Assembly: GCA_910589415.1 (NCBI GenBank)
Contig: CAJUUM010000006.1
Span: forward strand, 1-64,000
DNA: 64,000 nucleotides
Direction: 5' to 3'
DNA from: Malachius bipustulatus
Taxonomy: Eukaryota > Arthropoda > Insecta > Coleoptera > Melyridae
In this document: in pieces, positions 45,265 through 57,446 of the stretch
Numbering within the stretch: the stretch's first letter is position 1
Layout of the letters: the number at the start of each line of letters is the position of its first letter
Notes under the pieces: generated by a model
What the model saw: only the letters and a program-made list of their open reading frames with translations
The model's database searches: none
What the model was told of the DNA's origin: nothing
Made by a program: the position numbers and the translations under genes

Positions 45265-45518
45265 CTAGCGACACGCACTTGGGTTGCGTTAGCGGGCCAC
45301 CACTGACCGTTAGCGGCCCACCAATGGCCACTAGCTTTCATTTTTCGTTAGCAGGCAACAAAAGTGCGCCATTTTTTGTTAGCAGCCCACCAATGGCGTT
45401 CATTTTTCGTTAGCGGCACACCAATGACCGTTAGCGGCCCACCACTGGCCGCTAGCGTCGCGAACTCCGTTCATTCTTATCACTTTTATGCAATCCTGGA
45501 ATCCACACGCCAACTACG
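45265..45518. repeat. Long monomer L21 (254 bp, alpha, AGCAGGC lineage)
   Basis: CGTTAGCAGGCAAC lineage. The following unit has GGCACACCAATGACAGC. Confidence 0.9.
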
Positions 45519-46300
45519 CTAGCGACACACACTTGGGCTGCGTTAGCGGCACACCAATGACAGCTAGCGTCCCACCGATGGCCGCTAGCGTACATTTTTA
45601 TTACTTTTAGGCAATCCTGGAATCCACACGCCAACTGCGCTAGCGACACGCACTTGGGCTGCGTTAGCGGCCCACCAATGACCATTAGCGGCCCACAAAT
45701 GGCCGCTAGGGGCACACAAATGGCCGCTAGCTTTCATTTTTATTACTTTCATGCAATCCTGGAATCCACACGCCAACTGCGCTAGCGACACGCACTTGGG
45801 CTGCGTTAGCGGCCCACCAATGACCGTTAGCGGCCCACCAATGGCCGCTAGCGTCGCGATCTCCGTTCATTTTTATTACTTTCTTGCAATCCTGGAATCC
45901 ACACGCCAACTGCGCTAGCGATACTCACTTTGCTGCGTTAGCGGCCCACCAATGACCGTTAGCGGCCCACCAATGGCCGCTAGCGTCGCGATCTCCGTTG
46001 ATTTTTATTACTTTTATGCAATATTGGAATCCACACGCCAACTGCGCTAGCGTCACGCACTTGGGCTGCGTTAGCGGCCCACCAATGACCGTTAGCAGCC
46101 CACCAATGGCCGCTAGCGTCGCGATCTCCGTTCATTTTTATTACTTTTATGCAATCCTGGAATCCACACGCCAACTACGCTAGCGACACGCACTTGGGCT
46201 GCGTTAGCGGCCCTCCAATGACAGTTAGCGGCCCACCAATGGCCGCTAGCGTACATTTTTATTACTTTTATGCAATCCTGGAATCCACACGCCAACTGCG

Positions 46301-46554
46301 CTAGCGACACGCACTTGGGTTGCGTTAGCGGGCCACCAATGACCGTTAGCGGCCCACCAATGGCCACTAGCTTTCATTTTTCGTTAGCGGGCAACAAAAG
46401 TGCGCCATTTTTTGTTAGCAGCCCACCAATGGCGCTCATTTTTCGTTAGCGGCACACTAATGACCGTTAGCGGCCCACCACTGGCCGCTAGCGTCGCGAA
46501 CTCCGTTCATTCTTATCACTTTTATGCAATCCTGGAATCCACACGCCAACTACG
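46301..46554. repeat. Long monomer L22 (254 bp, alpha, AGCGGGC lineage)
   Basis: Has the GGCGCTCATTTTTCG link that marks L22, L23, L27 and L30. Lies in the first 883-bp copy. Confidence 0.9.
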
Positions 46555-46817
46555 CTAGCGACACACACTTGGGCTGCGTTAGCGGCCCACCAATGACAGC
46601 TAGCGTCCCACCAATGGCCGCTAGCGTACATTTTTATTACTTTTAGGCAATCCTGGAATCCACACGCCAACTGCGCTAGCGACACGCACTTGGGCTGCGT
46701 TAGCGGCCCACCAATGACCATTAGCGGCCCACAAATGGCCGCTAGGGGCACATAAATGGCCGCTAGCGTTCATTTTTATTAGTTTCATGCAATCCTGGAA
46801 TCCACACGCCAACTGCG

Positions 46818-46929
46818 CTAGCGACACGCACTTGGGCTGCGTTAGCGGCCCACCAATGGCCGCTAGCGTCGCGATCTCCGTTGATTTTTATTACTTTTAT
46901 GCAATATTGGAATCCACACGCCAACTGCG
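46818..46929. repeat. 112-bp monomer at the 883-bp duplication junction
   Basis: The single 21-mer lies exactly where the two 883-bp tandem copies meet. An exchange shifted by one 21-mer register would create both the duplication and this shortened unit. Confidence 0.85.
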
Positions 46930-47183
46930 CTAGCGTCACGCACTTGGGCTGCGTTAGCGGCCCACCAATGACCGTTAGCAGCCCACCAATGGCCGCTAGC
47001 GTCGCGATCTCCGTTCATTTTTATTACTTTTATGCAATCCTGGAATCCACACGCCAACTACGCTAGCGACACGCACTTGGGCTGCGTTAGCGGCCCTCCA
47101 ATGACAGTTAGCGGCCCACCAATGGCCGCTAGCGTACATTTTTATTACTTTTATGCAATCCTGGAATCCACACGCCAACTGCG

Positions 47184-47437
47184 CTAGCGACACGCACTTG
47201 GGTTGCGTTAGCGGGCCACCAATGACCGTTAGCGGCCCACCCATGGCCACTAGCTTTCATTTTTCGTTAGCGGGCAACAAAAGTGCGCCATTTTTTGTTA
47301 GCAGCCCACCAATGGCGCTCATTTTTCGTTAGCGGCACACTAATGACCGTTAGCGGCCCACCACTGGCCGCTAGCGTCGCGAACTCCGTTCATTCTTATC
47401 ACTTTTATGCAATCCTGGAATCCACACGCCAACTACG
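47184..47437. repeat. Long monomer L23 (254 bp, alpha, AGCGGGC lineage)
   Basis: Second 883-bp copy of L22, with a private CCCACCCATGGCC. Followed at 650 bp by L24. Confidence 0.9.
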
Positions 47438-47833
47438 CTAGCGACACACACTTGGGCTGCGTTAGCGGCCCACCAATGACAGCTAGCGTCCCACCAATGG
47501 CCGCTAGCGTACATTTTTATTACTTTTAGGCAATCCTGGAATCCACACGCCAACTGCGCTAGCGACACGCACTTGGGCTGCGTTAGCGGCCCACCAATGA
47601 CCATTAGCGGCCCACAAATGGCCGCTAGGGGCACACAAATGGCCGCTAGCGTTCATTTTTATTACTTTCATGCAATCCTGGAATCCACACGCCAACTGCG
47701 CTAGCGACACGCACTTGGGCTGCGTTAGCGGCCCATCAATGACCGTAAGCGGCCCACCAATGGCCGCTAGCGTCGCGATCTCCGTTCATTTTTATTACTT
47801 TTATGCAATCCTGTAATCCACACGCCAACTGCG

Positions 47834-48087
47834 CTAGCGACACGCACTTGGGCTGCGTTAGCGAACCACCAATGAACGTTAGCGGCCCACCAATTGCCAC
47901 TAGCATTCATTTTTCGTTAGCGGGCAGCAAAAGTGCGCCATTTTTCGTTAGCGGCCCACCAATGGCGTTCATTTTTTGTTAGCGGCCCACCAATGACCGT
48001 TAGCGGCCCAACACTGGCCGCTAGCGTCGCGAACTCCGTTCATTCTTATTACTTTTAAGCAATCCTGGAATCCACACGCCAACTGCG
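47834..48087. repeat. Long monomer L24 (254 bp, beta)
   Basis: Beta unit with an ATTTTTTGTTAGCGG inner link and CCCAACACTGG. Both are shared with L31. Confidence 0.9.
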
Positions 48088-48606
48088 CTAGCGACACGCA
48101 CTTGGGCTGCGTTAGCGAACCACCAATGACCGTTAGCGGCCCACCAATGGCCGCTAGCGTCGCGATCTCCGTTCATTTTTATTACTTTGATGCAATCCTG
48201 GAATCCACACGCCAACTGCGCTAGCGACACGCACTCGGGCTGCGTTAGCTGCCCACCAATGACCGTTAGCGGCCCACCAATGGCCGCTATCGTCGCGATC
48301 TCCGTTCATTTTTATTACGTTCTTGCAATCCTAGAATCCACACGCCAACTACGCTAGCGACACTCACTTTTCTGCGTTAGCGGCTCATAAATGGCCGCAA
48401 GCGGCTCACAAATGGCCGCTAGCGTTCATTTTTATTACTTTCATGCAATCCTTGAATCCACACGCCAACTGCGCTAGCGACACGCACTTGGGCTGCGTTA
48501 GCGGCCCACCAATGACCGTTAGCGGCCCACCAATGGCCGCTAGCGTCGCGATCTCCGTTGATTTTTATTACTTTTATGCAATAATGGAATCCACACGCAA
48601 ACTGCG

Positions 48607-48673
48607 CTAGCGTCGCGATCTCCGTTCATTTTTATTACTTTCTTGCAATCCTGGAATCCACACGCCAACTGCG
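48607..48673. repeat. 67-bp minimal monomer lacking head and 21-mers
   Basis: CTAGCG is followed directly by TCGCGATCTCCG, so the 66 bp between the two CTAGCG sites of a normal 133-bp unit are gone. This is the exact product of recombination between those two sites. Confidence 0.92.
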
Positions 48674-51600
48674 CTAGCGATACTCACTTTGCTGCGTTAG
48701 CGGCCCACCAATGACCGTTAGCGGCTTACCAATGGCCGCTAGCGTTAATTTTTATTACTTTCATGCAATCCTGGAATCCACACGCCAACTGCACTAGCGA
48801 CACGCACTTGGGCTGCGTTAGCGGCCCACCAATGACCGTTAGCGTCCCACCAATGGCCGCTAGCGTCGCGATCTCTGTTCATTTTTATTACTTTTATGCA
48901 ATCCTGTAATCTACACGCCAACTGCGCTAGCGACACTCACTTTTCTGCGTTAGCGGCTCATAAATGGTAGCTAGCGGCTCACAAATGGCCGCTAGCGGCT
49001 CACAAATGGCCGCTAGCGTTCATTTTTATTACTTTCATGCAATCTTTGAATCCACACGCCAACTGCGCTAGCGTCACGCACTTGGGCTGCGTTAGCGGCC
49101 CACCAATGACCGTTAGCGGCCCACCAATGGCCGCTAGCGTCGCGATCTCCTTTGATTTTTATTACTTTCTTGCAATTCTGGAATCCACACGCCAACTGCG
49201 CTAGCGATACTCACTTTGCTGCGTTAGCGGCCCACCAATGACCGTTAGCGGCTTACCAATGGCCGCAGGCGTTAATTTTTATTACTTTTATGCAAACCTG
49301 GAATCCACACGCCAACTACGCTAGTGACACGCACTTGGGCTGCGTTAGCGGCCCTCCAATGACAGTTAGCGGCCCACCAATGGCCGCTAGCGTACATTTT
49401 TATTACTTTTATGCAATCCTGGAATCCACACGCCAACTGCGCTAGCGACACGCACTTGGGCTGCGTTAGCGGCCCACCAATGACCAATAGCGGCCCACCA
49501 CTGGCCGCTAGCGTCGCGATCTCCGTTCATTTTTATTACTTTCTTGCAATCCTAGAATCCACACGCCAACTACGCTAGCGACACTCACTTTTCTGCGTTA
49601 GCGGCTCATAAATGGCCGCTAGCGGCTCACAAATGGCCGCTAGCGGCTCACAAATGGCTGCTAGCGTTCATTTTTATTACTTTCATGCAATCCTTGAATC
49701 CACACGCTAACTGCGCTAGCGACACGCACTTGGGCTGCGTTAGCGGCCCACCAATGACCGTTAGCGGCCCACCAATGGCCGCTAGCGTCGCGATCTCCTT
49801 TGATTTTTATTACTTTTATGCAATAATGGAATCCACACGCCAACTGCGCTAGCGTCACGCACTTGGGCTGCGTTAGCGACCCACCAATGACCGTTAGCCG
49901 CCCACCAATGGCCGCTAGCGTCGCGATCTCCGTTCATTTTTATTACTTTCTTGCAATCCTGGAATCCACACGCCAACTGCGCTAGCGACACGCACTTGGG
50001 CTGCGTTAGCGGCCCTCCAATGACAGTTAGCGGCCCACCAATGGCCGCTAGCGTACATTTTTATTACTTTTATGCAATCCTGGAATCCACACGCCAACTG
50101 CGCTAGCGACACGCACTTGAACTGCGTTAGCGGCCCACCAATGACCGTTAGCGGCCCACCAATGGCCGCTAGCGTCGCGATCTCCGTTCATTTTTATCAC
50201 TTTTATGCAATCCTGTAATCCACACGCCAACTGCGCTAGCGACACTCACTTTTCTGCGTTAGCGGCTCATAAATGGTCGCTAGCGGCTCACTTATGACCG
50301 CTAGCGGCTCACAAATGGCCGCTAGCGTTCATTTTTATTACTTTCATGCAATCCTTGAATCCACACGCCAACTGCGCTAGCGACACGCACTTGGGCTGCG
50401 TTAGCTGCCCACCAATGACCGTTAGCGGCCCACCAATGGCCGCTAGCGTCGCGATCTCCGTTGATTTTTATTACTTTTATGCAATAATGGAATCCACACG
50501 CCAACTGCGCTAGCGTCACGCACTTGGGCTGCGTTAGCGGCCCACCAATGACCGTTAGCGGCCCACCAATGGCCGCTAGCGTCGCGATCTCCGTTCATTT
50601 TTATTACTTTCTTGCAATCCTGGAATCCACACGCCAACTGCGCTAGCGATACTCACTTTGCTGCGTTAGCGGGCCACCAATGACCGTTAGCGGCCCACCA
50701 ATGGCCGCTAGCGTTCATTTTTATTACTTTCATGCAATCCTTGAATCCACACGCCAACTGCGCTAGCGACACGCACTTGGGCTGCGTTAGCGGCCCACCA
50801 ATGACCGTTTGCGGCCCATCAATGGCCGCTAGCGTCGCGATCTCCGTTGATTTTTATTACTTTTATGCAATAATGGAATCCACACGCCAACTGCGCTAGC
50901 GTCACGCACTTGGGCTGCGTTAGCGGCCCACCAATGACCGTTAGCGGCCCACCAATGGCCGCTAGCGTCGCGATCTCCGTTCATTTTTATTACTTTCTTG
51001 CAATCCTGGAATTCACACGCCAACTGCGCTAGCGATACTCACTTGGGCTGCGTTAGCGGCCCACCAATGACCGTTAGCGGCCCACCAATGGCCGCTAGCG
51101 TCGCGATCTCCGTTCATTTTTATTACTTTTATGCAATCCTGTAATCCACACGCCAACTGCGCTAGCGACACTCACTTTTCTGCGTTAGCGGCTCATAAAT
51201 GGTCGCTAGCGGCTCACAAATGGCCGCTAGCGGCTCACAAATGGCCGCTAGCGTTCATTTTTATTACTTTTAGGCAATCCTGGAATCCACACGCCAACTG
51301 CGCTAGCGACACGCACTTGGGCTGCGTTAGCGGCCCACCAATGACCATTAGCGGCCCACAAATGGCCGCTAGGGGCACACAAATGGCCGCTAGCGTTCAT
51401 TTTTATTACTTTCATGCAATCCTGGAATCCACACGCCAACTGCGCTAGCGACACGCACTTGGGCTGCGTTAGCGGCCCACCAATGACCGTTAGCGGCCCA
51501 CCAATGGCCGCTAGCGTCGCGATCTCCGTTCATTTTTATTACTTTCTTGCAATCCTGGAATCCACACGCCAACTGCGCTAGCGATACTCACTTTGCTGCG

Positions 51601-51963
51601 TTAGCGGCCCACCAATGACCGTTAGCGGCCCACCAATGGCCGCTAGCGTCGCGATCTCCGTTGATTTTTATTACTTTTATGCAATAATGGAATCCACACG
51701 CCAACTGCGCTAGCGTCACGCACTTGGGCTGCGTTAGCGGCCCACCAATGACCGTTAGCGGCCCACCAATGGCCGCTAGCGTCGCGATCTCCGTTCATTT
51801 TTATTACTTTCATGCAATCCTGGAATCCACACGCCAACTACGCTAGCGACACGCACTTGGGCTGCGTTAGCGGCCCTCCAATGACAGTTAGCGGCCCACC
51901 AATTGCCACTAGCGTACATTTTTATTACTTTTAGGCAATCCTGGAATCCACACGCCAACTGCG

Positions 51964-52207
51964 CTAGCGACACGCACTTGGGCTGCGTTAGCGAACCACC
52001 AATGAACGTTAGCGGCCCACCAATTGCCACTAGCATTCATTTTTCGTTAGCGGGCAGCAAAAGTGGGCCATTTTTCGTTAGCGGCCCACCAATGACCGTT
52101 AGCGGCCCACCAATGACCGTTAGCGGCCCACCACTGGCCGCTAGCGTCGCGAACTCCGTTCATTCTTATTACTTTTAAGCAATCCTGGAATCCACACGCC
52201 AACTGCG
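51964..52207. repeat. Long monomer L25 (244 bp, beta-prime)
   Basis: Beta-prime unit in the first 2,681-bp copy. It is preceded by a hybrid 121-bp unit (ATTGCCACTAGCGTACATTT) found only here and at 54.6 kb. Confidence 0.9.
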
Positions 52208-52825
52208 CTAGCGACACGCACTTGGGCTGCGTTAGCGAACCACCAATGACCGTTAGCGGCCCACCAATGGCCGCTAGCGTCGCGATCTCCGTTCATTTTT
52301 ATTACTATGATGCAATCCTGGAATCCACACGCCAACTGCGCTAGCGACACGCACTCGGGCTGCGTTAGCTGCCCACCAATGACCGTTAGCGGCCCACCAA
52401 AGGCCGCTATCGTCGCGATCTCCGTTCATTTTTATTACTTTCTTGCAATCCTAGAATCCACACGCCAACTACGCTAGCGACACTCACTTTTCTGCGTTAG
52501 CGGCTTATAAATGGCCGCTAGCGTTCATTTTTATTACTTTCATGCAATCCTTGAATCCACACGCCAACTGCGCTAGCGACACGCACTTGGACTGCGTTAG
52601 CGGCCCACCAATGACCGTTAGCGGCCCACCAATGGCCGCTAGCGTCGCGATCTCCGTTCATTTTTATTACTTTCTTGCAATCCTGGAATCCACACGCCAA
52701 CTGCGCTAGCGATACTCACTTTGCTGCGTTAGCGGCCCACCAATGACCGTTAGCGGCCCACCAATGGCCGCTAGCGTACATTTTTATTACTTTTATGCAA
52801 TCCTGGAATCCACACGCCAACTGCG

Positions 52826-53079
52826 CTAGCGACACGCACTTGGGTTGCGTTAGCGGGCCACCACTGACCGTTAGCGGCCCACCAATGGCCACTAGCTTTC
52901 ATTTTTCGTTAGCAGGCAACAAAAGTGCGCCATTTTTTGTTAGCAGCCCACCAATGGCGTTCATTTCTCGTTAGCGGCACACCAATGACCGTTAGCGGCC
53001 CACCACTGGCCGCTAGCGTCGCGAACTCCGTTCATTCTTATCACTTTTATGCAATCCTGGAATCCACACGCCAACTACG
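52826..53079. repeat. Long monomer L26 (254 bp, alpha, AGCAGGC lineage)
   Basis: Carries the private CATTTCTCGTTAGC, shared only with its tandem copy L29. Confidence 0.9.
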
Positions 53080-53861
53080 CTAGCGACACACACTTGGGCT
53101 GCGTTAGCGGCACACCAATGACAGCTAGCGTCCCACCAATGGCCGCTAGCGTACATTTTTATTACTTTTAGGCAATCCTGGAATCCACACGCCAACTGCG
53201 CTAGCGACACGCACTTGGGCTGCGTTAGCGGCCCACCAATGACCATTAGCGGCCCACAAATGGCCGCTAGGGGCACACAAATGGCCGCTAGCTTTCATTT
53301 TTATTACTTTCATGCAATCCTGGAATCCACACGCCAACTGCGCTAGCGACACGCACTTGGGCTGCGTTAGCGGCCCACCAATGACCGTTAGCGGCCCACC
53401 AATGGCCGCTAGCGTCGCGATCTCCGTTCATTTTTATTACTTTCTTGCAATCCTGGAATCCACACGCCAACTGCGCTAGCGATACTCACTTTGCTGCGTT
53501 AGCGGCCCACCAATGACCGTTAGCGGCCCACCAATGGCCGCTAGCGTCGCGATCTCCGTTGATTTTTATTACTTTTATGCAATATTGGAATCCACACGCC
53601 AACTGCGCTAGCGTCACGCACTTGGGCTGCGTTAGCGGCCCACCAATGACCGTTAGCAGCCCACCAATGGCCGCTAGCGTCGCGATCTCCGTTCATTTTT
53701 ATTACTTTTATGCAATCCTGGAATCCACACGCCAACTACGCTAGCGACACGCACTTGGGCTGCGTTAGCGGCCCTCCAATGACAGTTAGCGGCCCACCAA
53801 TGGCCGCTAGCGTACATTTTTACTACTTTTATGCAATCCTGGAATCCACACGCCAACTGCG

Positions 53862-54115
53862 CTAGCGACACGCACTTGGGTTGCGTTAGCGGGCCACCAA
53901 TGACCGTTAGCGGCCCACCAATGGCCACTAGCTTTCATTTTTCGTTAGCGGGCAACAAAAGTGCGCCATTTTTTGTTAGCAGCCCACCAATGGCGCTCAT
54001 TTTTCGTTAGCGGCACACTAATGACCGTTAGCGGCCCACCACTGGCCGCTAGCGTCGCGAACTCCGTTCATTCTTATCACTTTTATGCAATCCTGGAATC
54101 CACACGCCAACTACG
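53862..54115. repeat. Long monomer L27 (254 bp, alpha, AGCGGGC lineage)
   Basis: Counterpart of L22 at an offset of 7,561. Its upstream neighbour has the TTTTTACTACTTT arm. Confidence 0.9.
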
Positions 54116-54298
54116 CTAGCGACACACACTTGGGCTGCGTTAGCGGCCCACCAATGACAGCTAGCGTCCCACCAATGGCCGCTAGCGTACATTTTTATTA
54201 CTTTTAGGCAATCCTGGAATCCACACGCCAACTGCGCTAGCGACACGCACTTGGGCTGCGTTAGCGGCCCACCAATGACCATTAGCGGCCCACAAATG

Positions 54299-54320
54299 GC
54301 CGCTAGGGGCCCACCAATGG
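54299..54320. repeat. Hybrid junction monomer of the 2,681-bp duplication
   Basis: GCTAGGGG, which elsewhere continues as CACACAAATGG, runs here into CCCACCAATGGCC and the 12-bp block. No other unit in the window shows this combination. It marks the crossover point of the tandem duplication. Confidence 0.85.
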
Positions 54321-54644
54321 CCGCTAGCGTCGCGATCTCCGTTGATTTTTATTACTTTTATGCAATAATGGAATCCACACGCCAACTGCGCTAGCGTCAC
54401 GCACTTGGGCTGCGTTAGCGGCCCACCAATGACCGTTAGCGGCCCACCAATGGCCGCTAGCGTCGCGATCTCCGTTCATTTTTATTACTTTCATGCAATC
54501 CTGGAATCCACACGCCAACTACGCTAGCGACACGCACTTGGGCTGCGTTAGCGGCCCTCCAATGACAGTTAGCGGCCCACCAATTGCCACTAGCGTACAT
54601 TTTTATTACTTTTAGGCAATCCTGGAATCCACACGCCAACTGCG

Positions 54645-54888
54645 CTAGCGACACGCACTTGGGCTGCGTTAGCGAACCACCAATGAACGTTAGCGGCCCA
54701 CCAATTGCCACTAGCATTCATTTTTCGTTAGCGGGCAGCAAAAGTGGGCCATTTTTCGTTAGCGGCCCACCAATGACCGTTAGCGGCCCACCAATGACCG
54801 TTAGCGGCCCACCACTGGCCGCTAGCGTCGCGAACTCCGTTCATTCTTATTACTTTTAAGCAATCCTGGAATCCACACGCCAACTGCG
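54645..54888. repeat. Long monomer L28 (244 bp, beta-prime)
   Basis: Tandem copy of L25 at an offset of 2,681. Confidence 0.9.
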
Positions 54889-55506
54889 CTAGCGACACGC
54901 ACTTGGGCTGCGTTAGCGAACCACCAATGACCGTTAGCGGCCCACCAATGGCCGCTAGCGTCGCGATCTCCGTTCATTTTTATTACTATGATGCAATCCT
55001 GGAATCCACACGCCAACTGCGCTAGCGACACGCACTCGGGCTGCGTTAGCTGCCCACCAATGACCGTTAGCGGCCCACCAAAGGCCGCTATCGTCGCGAT
55101 CTCCGTTCATTTTTATTACTTTCTTGCAATCCTAGAATCCACACGCCAACTACGCTAGCGACACTCACTTTTCTGCGTTAGCGGCTTATAAATGGCCGCT
55201 AGCGTTCATTTTTATTACTTTCATGCAATCCTTGAATCCACACGCCAACTGCGCTAGCGACACGCACTTGGGCTGCGTTAGCGGCCCACCAATGACCGTT
55301 AGCGGCCCACCAATGGCCGCTAGCGTCGCGATCTCCGTTCATTTTTATTACTTTCTTGCAATCCTGGAATCCACACGCCAACTGCGCTAGCGATACTCAC
55401 TTTGCTGCGTTAGCGGCCCACCAATGACCGTTAGCGGCCCACCAATGGCCGCTAGCGTACATTTTTATTACTTTTATGCAATCCTGGAATCCACACGCCA
55501 ACTGCG

Positions 55507-55760
55507 CTAGCGACACGCACTTGGGTTGCGTTAGCGGGCCACCACTGACCGTTAGCGGCCCACCAATGGCCACTAGCTTTCATTTTTCGTTAGCAGGCAA
55601 CAAAAGTGCGCCATTTTTTGTTAGCAGCCCACCAATGGCGTTCATTTCTCGTTAGCGGCACACCAATGACCGTTAGCGGCCCACCACTGGCCGCTAGCGT
55701 CGCGAACTCCGTTCATTCTTATCACTTTTATGCAATCCTGGAATCCACACGCCAACTACG
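55507..55760. repeat. Long monomer L29 (254 bp, alpha, AGCAGGC lineage)
   Basis: Tandem copy of L26 at an offset of 2,681. Confidence 0.9.
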
Positions 55761-56542
55761 CTAGCGACACACACTTGGGCTGCGTTAGCGGCACACCAAT
55801 GACAGCTAGCGTCCCACCAATGGCCGCTAGCGTACATTTTTATTACTTTTAGGCAATCCTGGAATCCACACGCCAACTGCGCTAGCGACACGCACTTGGG
55901 CTGCGTTAGCGGCCCACCAATGACCATTAGCGGCCCACAAATGGCCGCTAGGGGCACACAAATGGCCGCTAGCTTTCATTTTTATTACTTTCATGCAATC
56001 CTGGAATCCACACGCCAACTGCGCTAGCGACACGCACTTGGGCTGCGTTAGCGGCCCACCAATGACCGTTAGCGGCCCACCAATGGCCGCTAGCGTCGCG
56101 ATCTCCGTTCATTTTTATTACTTTCTTGCAATCCTGGAATCCACACGCCAACTGCGCTAGCGATACTCACTTTGCTGCGTTAGCGGCCCACCAATGACCG
56201 TTAGCGGCCCACCAATGGCCGCTAGCGTCGCGATCTCCGTTGATTTTTATTACTTTTATGCAATATTGGAATCCACACGCCAACTGCGCTAGCGTCACGC
56301 ACTTGGGCTGCGTTAGCGGCCCACCAATGACCGTTAGCAGCCCACCAATGGCCGCTAGCGTCGCGATCTCCGTTCATTTTTATTACTTTTATGCAATCCT
56401 GGAATCCACACGCCAACTACGCTAGCGACACGCACTTGGGCTGCGTTAGCGGCCCTCCAATGACAGTTAGCGGCCCACCAATGGCCGCTAGCGTACATTT
56501 TTACTACTTTTATGCAATCCTGGAATCCACACGCCAACTGCG

Positions 56543-56796
56543 CTAGCGACACGCACTTGGGTTGCGTTAGCGGGCCACCAATGACCGTTAGCGGCCCACC
56601 AATGGCCACTAGCTTTCATTTTTCGTTAGCGGGCAACAAAAGTGCGCCATTTTTTGTTAGCAGCCCACCAATGGCGCTCATTTTTCGTTAGCGGCACACT
56701 AATGACCGTTAGCGGCCCACCACTGGCCGCTAGCGTCGCGAACTCCGTTCATTCTTATCACTTTTATGCAATCCTGGAATCCACACGCCAACTACG
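56543..56796. repeat. Long monomer L30 (254 bp, alpha, AGCGGGC lineage)
   Basis: Tandem copy of L27 at an offset of 2,681. Followed at 650 bp by L31. Confidence 0.9.
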
Positions 56797-57192
56797 CTAG
56801 CGACACACACTTGGGCTGCGTTAGCGGCCCACCAATGACAGCTAGCGTCCCACCAATGGCCGCTAGCGTACATTTTTATTACTTTTAGGCAATCCTGGAA
56901 TCCACACGCCAACTGCGCTAGCGACACGCACTTGGGCTGCGTTAGCGGCCCACCAATGACCATTAGCGGCCCACAAATGGCCGCTAGGGGCACACAAATG
57001 GCCGCTAGCGTTCATTTTTATTACTTTCATGCAATCCTGGAATCCACACGCCAACTGCGCTAGCGACACGCACTTGGGCTGCGTTAGCGGCCCATCAATG
57101 ACCGTAAGCGGCCCACCAATGGCCGCTAGCGTCGCGATCTCCGTTCATTTTTATTACTTTTATGCAATCCTGTAATCCACACGCCAACTGCG

Positions 57193-57446
57193 CTAGCGAC
57201 ACGCACTTGGGCTGCGTTAGCGAACCACCAATGAACGTTAGCGGCCCACCAATTGCCACTAGCATTCATTTTTCGTTAGCGGGAAGCAAAAGTGCGCCAT
57301 TTTTCGTTAGCGGCCCACCAATGGCGTTCATTTTTTGTTAGCGGCCCACCAATGACCGTTAGCGGCCCAACACTGGCCGCTAGCGTCGCGAACTCCGTTC
57401 ATTCTTATTACTTTTAAGCAATCCTGGAATCCACACGCCAACTGCG
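57193..57446. repeat. Long monomer L31 (254 bp, beta)
   Basis: Last long unit in the window and counterpart of L24 at an offset of 9,359. Private GGGAAGCAAAAG for GGGCAGCAAAAG. Confidence 0.9.

Larger units (their letters stand above)
45957..47722. repeat. 883-bp higher-order unit, two tandem copies
   Basis: Copies lie at 45957-46839 and 46840-47722. Shared markers are GCAATATTGG, TTAGCAGCCCACC and the GGCGCTCATTTTTCG link. The junction lies in the 112-bp monomer at 46818, which has lost one 21-mer. Confidence 0.9.
44350..51040. repeat. Large block H, copy 1 (6.7 kb)
   Basis: Collinear with 51911-60520. The offset is 7,561 up to about 46748. It then rises by 2,681 (tandem copy in the sister) to 10,242 and falls by 883 (tandem copy here) to 9,359. 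It rises again by 121 (one extra monomer in the sister near 60.12 kb) to 9,480. Each step equals a duplication visible on its own. Confidence 0.88.
51629..56990. repeat. 2,681-bp higher-order unit, two tandem copies
   Basis: Copies lie at 51629-54309 and 54310-56990. Each has three long monomers (51964, 52826, 53862 and 54645, 55507, 56543). The private variants ACTATGATGCAATCC, ATTTCTCGTTAGC and TTTTTACTACTTT occur once in each copy, so the duplication is recent. Confidence 0.93.
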
